Shown: piece after piece, positions 61,878 to 64,000 of the stretch
How the letters are laid out: each line of letters begins with the position of its first letter
How positions within the stretch are numbered: the stretch's first letter is position 1
Origin: Marivita sp.
Lineage (GTDB): Bacteria > Pseudomonadota > Alphaproteobacteria > Rhodobacterales > Rhodobacteraceae
Assembly: GCF_022763305.1 (NCBI RefSeq)
Contig: NZ_JALEGT010000072.1
Coordinates: forward strand, 1-64,000
DNA: 64,000 nt
Direction: 5' to 3'
Translations under genes and position numbers: made by a program
Notes under the pieces: model-generated
Told to the model about the DNA's origin: nothing
What the model saw: only the letters and a program-made list of their open reading frames with translations
The model's database searches: none

Positions 61878-62794
61878 GCGCGCGCTCCGAACAATCCGGT
61901 GGGTCGCCAGATCAGCACAAGGCTCATTAGGATGTAGATCGCCATGGAGGCCAGCGCCGATCCGGTCTGTGTGGCAGCCCCCGGCTCCATGAACAGTTTG
62001 AACAGTTCCGGCAGGAAGATGCCCCCCAGCGTGTCGGTCAGCCCCACCAGCAAAGCGCCGATGAAGGCGCCCTTGATCGACCCGATTCCGCCGATCACGA
62101 TCACGACGAAGGCCAGGATCAGAACGGGTTCGCCCATGCCCACCTGCACCGACTGGATCGCCCCAACCAATGCGCCCGCCAACCCGGCCAGCGCGGCACC
62201 AATGGCAAAGACCAGCGTGTAGAGCAGACGGATGTCTACGCCCAATGCGGCGATCATCTCGCGGTCATTCTCGCCCGCGCGGATCTGGATGCCGATGCGC
62301 GTGCGTTCGATCAGGGCCCACAGCCCAAGCCCCACCAGCAGTCCTACGGCAATCAGCGTCAGACGGTAGAGCGGATATTGAATGCCACCGGGCAGGGTGA
62401 CGGGGCCGGACAGGTAATCCGGAATGTCGAGGAACAGCGGGAAAGAGCCAAAGAGCCAACGTGTGCCTTCGGAAAAGATCAGGATGAGTGCGAAGGTCGC
62501 GAGCACTTGATCCAGATGCGCCTTTCCGTAAAGACGTCGGATCACCGTCATCTCGATCAATGCTCCGGCGATGGCGGCCACGGCCAAGGCGGCACCCAGA
62601 GCCAGCACAAACGATCCCGTCGCGCCCGCCACAGCGGCGGCGGCAAACGCGCCGATCATGTAGAGCGATCCGTGCGCGAGGTTGATCAGGCCCATCACGC
62701 CAAAGATCAGCGTCAGCCCCGCTGCCATGAGAAACAGCATGACGCCGAATTGCAGCCCGTTGAGGACCTGCTCGATGATCAGAAGTGTCGACAT
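61874..62794 (-). CDS. livH: Branched-chain amino acid-type ABC permease
   Basis: 306-residue LivH-type permease. The opening QVLNGLQFGVMLFLMAAGLTLIFGVMGLINLAHGSLYMIGA is typical. About eight helices are visible. It partners LivM in the membrane. It follows the binding-protein gene after a 54-nt spacer. Confidence 0.93.
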   Translation of the reverse strand: MSTLLIIEQVLNGLQFGVMLFLMAAGLTLIFGVMGLINLAHGSLYMIGAFAAAAVAGATGSFVLALGAALAVAAIAGALIEMTVIRRLYGKAHLDQVLATFALILIFSEGTRWLFGSFPLFLDIPDYLSGPVTLPGGIQYPLYRLTLIAVGLLVGLGLWALIERTRIGIQIRAGENDREMIAALGVDIRLLYTLVFAIGAALAGLAGALVGAIQSVQVGMGEPVLILAFVVIVIGGIGSIKGAFIGALLVGLTDTLGGIFLPELFKLFMEPGAATQTGSALASMAIYILMSLVLIWRPTGLFGARA

Positions 62795-62848
62795 GCCTGC
62801 CCGAAACCCGATGTGCCGGGGCAGGACCCCGGCACGCCGTGTGATGTC

Positions 62849-63979
62849 TTACATCTTGCAATCGGCAGCGTAGACGTCGCCGTGGTTCTCAAGGGCGGTG
62901 CCGATGATCTTGTTGGTGAAGACATCGCCTTCCTTGATGACCTCACGCGCATAGATCGTCTGGATCGGGTGATGGTTCGGCCCGAACTTGAACTCCCCGC
63001 GGGTGCTGTCGAAATCCGCCGCCCGCAGTGCCTCGCGGAAGGCATCGGCGTCGGATACGTCGGCTTTCTCAAGCGCCGACAGGATCAGATTCGCCGTGTC
63101 AAAGCCCTGGCTTGCATAAAGCGACGGCAGACGCCCGTATTCGGCCTGGAAGCTTTCGACAAAGGCCGCGTTGGTCGGGTTGTCGATGTCCTTGTTCCAC
63201 TGGCTGGTGTTCACCACGCCAAGCGCCGCGTCACCGACCGCTTGCAGGATGCCCTGATCAAAGCTGAAGGCCGGTCCCACGACGGGCAGATCGACACCGC
63301 TGTCGGCATATTGCTTGAGGAAGGAAATCCCCATCCCGCCGGGCAGGAAGAAGAACACGCTGTCGGCGCCAGAGGCGCGGATCTGCGCGATCTCGGCGGC
63401 ATAGTCCGTCTGGCCTAGCTGGGTGTAAACTTCACCCGCCAGTTCACCCTTGAACATGCGCTTAAATCCGGTCAGCGCGTCCTGACCCGCCGGGTAGTTC
63501 GGCGCGAGGATGAAGGTGTTGGAATAGCCAGCCGAGGTCGCATAGGCGCCCGCCGCTTCATGCAGGTTGTCGTTCTGCCATGCCACGTTGAAGTAATTCT
63601 GGTGGCAGCCCTGGCCGGCCAGCGCCGAGGGGCCTGCGTTCGGGGACAGGTAGAACTTGCCCTGCGCGGTGACGCTCGGGATCACGGCCATGGCAAGGTT
63701 CGACCAGATGATCCCGGTCAGGATGTCGACACGTTCTGACTGGACCATCTTGTCGGCCAGTTGCACGGCGATGTCCGGCTTCTGCTGGTCATCCTCGATC
63801 ACGACTTCGATGTCATCCCGGCCCGACTGACCGATGGCCAGCATGAAGCCATCGCGCACGTCGATGCCAAGGCCCGCGCCGCCGCCGGACAGGGTTGTGA
63901 TCATGCCGATCTTGGTTTCGGCAAAGGCGGATGTCGCGCCAATCGCCAAGGCCGCAGTGGCCATCAATAGCTTTTTCAT
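62849..63979 (-). CDS. Periplasmic substrate-binding protein of Liv-type ABC importer
   Basis: 376-residue binding protein with a signal peptide (KKLLMATAALAIGATSAFA) and mature start ETKIGMITTLSGGGAGLGIDVRDG, in the PBP1/LivK fold. A Cys near GCHQNYF and C-terminal CKM may form a disulfide. It belongs to the group that takes amino acids, amides, urea or aromatic acids, and the substrate cannot be fixed from sequence. GGGGAG lies upstream of the ATG. First gene of the livK-HMGF cluster. Confidence 0.92.
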   Translation of the reverse strand: MKKLLMATAALAIGATSAFAETKIGMITTLSGGGAGLGIDVRDGFMLAIGQSGRDDIEVVIEDDQQKPDIAVQLADKMVQSERVDILTGIIWSNLAMAVIPSVTAQGKFYLSPNAGPSALAGQGCHQNYFNVAWQNDNLHEAAGAYATSAGYSNTFILAPNYPAGQDALTGFKRMFKGELAGEVYTQLGQTDYAAEIAQIRASGADSVFFFLPGGMGISFLKQYADSGVDLPVVGPAFSFDQGILQAVGDAALGVVNTSQWNKDIDNPTNAAFVESFQAEYGRLPSLYASQGFDTANLILSALEKADVSDADAFREALRAADFDSTRGEFKFGPNHHPIQTIYAREVIKEGDVFTNKIIGTALENHGDVYAADCKM

Positions 63980-64000
63980 CTGGTTCTCCCCGTTGTGACT

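Overview
The window looks like a chromosomal segment of a marine-type Rhodobacteraceae (Roseobacter group) alphaproteobacterium. The evidence is the high GC content, the ethylmalonyl-CoA-pathway gene mcd beside pckA, a ChvI/ChvG - short HprK - RapZ - EIIA-Man - HPr cluster, a non-pyrrolysine MttB paralogue, an H-NOX-like/GGDEF pair, and many small conserved alphaproteobacterial proteins (DUF1244, DUF3572, DUF983, DUF6473). No rRNA, phage, IS element, integrase or CRISPR array was seen. Genes are tightly packed with many 1-4 nt stop/start overlaps, and only one gene-free stretch exceeds 300 bp (4337-4679).

Layout. 1-2.5 kb: a truncated gene, a membrane protein, and methylsuccinyl-CoA dehydrogenase. 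2.7-9.2 kb: PEP carboxykinase, then divergently the ChvI/ChvG two-component system followed by the regulatory PTS genes. 9.2-15 kb: acyltransferase, 3-hydroxybutyryl-CoA dehydrogenase, a DUF6473 protein, EtfAB and an M48 peptidase. 15-23.9 kb: a DUF898 membrane protein overlapping parC, an SH3 protein, SDR, cobalamin adenosyltransferase, N-formylglutamate amidohydrolase and pyruvate kinase. 24-27.3 kb: acyl-CoA ligase, BASS transporter, L35/L20. 27.4-35.6 kb: a SnoaL-FMO fusion, serine hydrolase, MFS/spermidine-synthase-like fusion, alanine dehydrogenase with a divergent Lrp regulator, FKBP and a LysR regulator. 35.8-44.6 kb: MetG, an MFS protein, an ImuA-like protein, ModABC, aldo/keto reductase and a second MFS protein. 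44.7-53.5 kb: CoA transferase, XRE regulator, desaturase, DMT transporter, Nudix, DUF983, EF-hand protein, an ECF sigma module and a degenerate PleD-like cyclase. 53.5-64 kb: DUF3572, HAD phosphatase, MttB homologue, H-NOX-like plus HNOBA-GGDEF pair, MscS channel, tRNA-Gln, and a complete Liv-type ABC importer.

How the genes work together. Central carbon flux is a theme: mcd (acetyl-CoA assimilation), pckA (gluconeogenesis) and pyk (glycolysis). The pckA and pyk upstream regions share a GTTAGCG-type palindrome, which would fit one LacI-family carbon regulator acting on both. The HprK/HPr/EIIA set has no EIIB or EIIC, so here it is probably regulatory. Fatty-acid and branched-acid use is represented by FadD, the 3-hydroxyacyl-CoA dehydrogenase, EtfAB and the CoA transferase.

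The most unusual item is the H-NOX-like protein at 56.3-56.9 kb. By hand alignment it has lost the heme proximal histidine (Pro104) and the whole YxSxR heme-propionate motif, yet it remains translationally coupled to an HNOBA-GGDEF diguanylate cyclase. A second cyclase (52.1-53.5 kb) has lost the phospho-acceptor Asp of its receiver domain. Other items worth a look are a perfect operator-like palindrome between the second MFS gene and the CoA transferase, ATTTCG-nn-CGAAAT palindromes embedded in the ImuA-like gene, a 12-bp perfect hairpin in front of the ECF sigma operon, and a possible 155-bp out-of-frame overlap between parC and the DUF898 gene.
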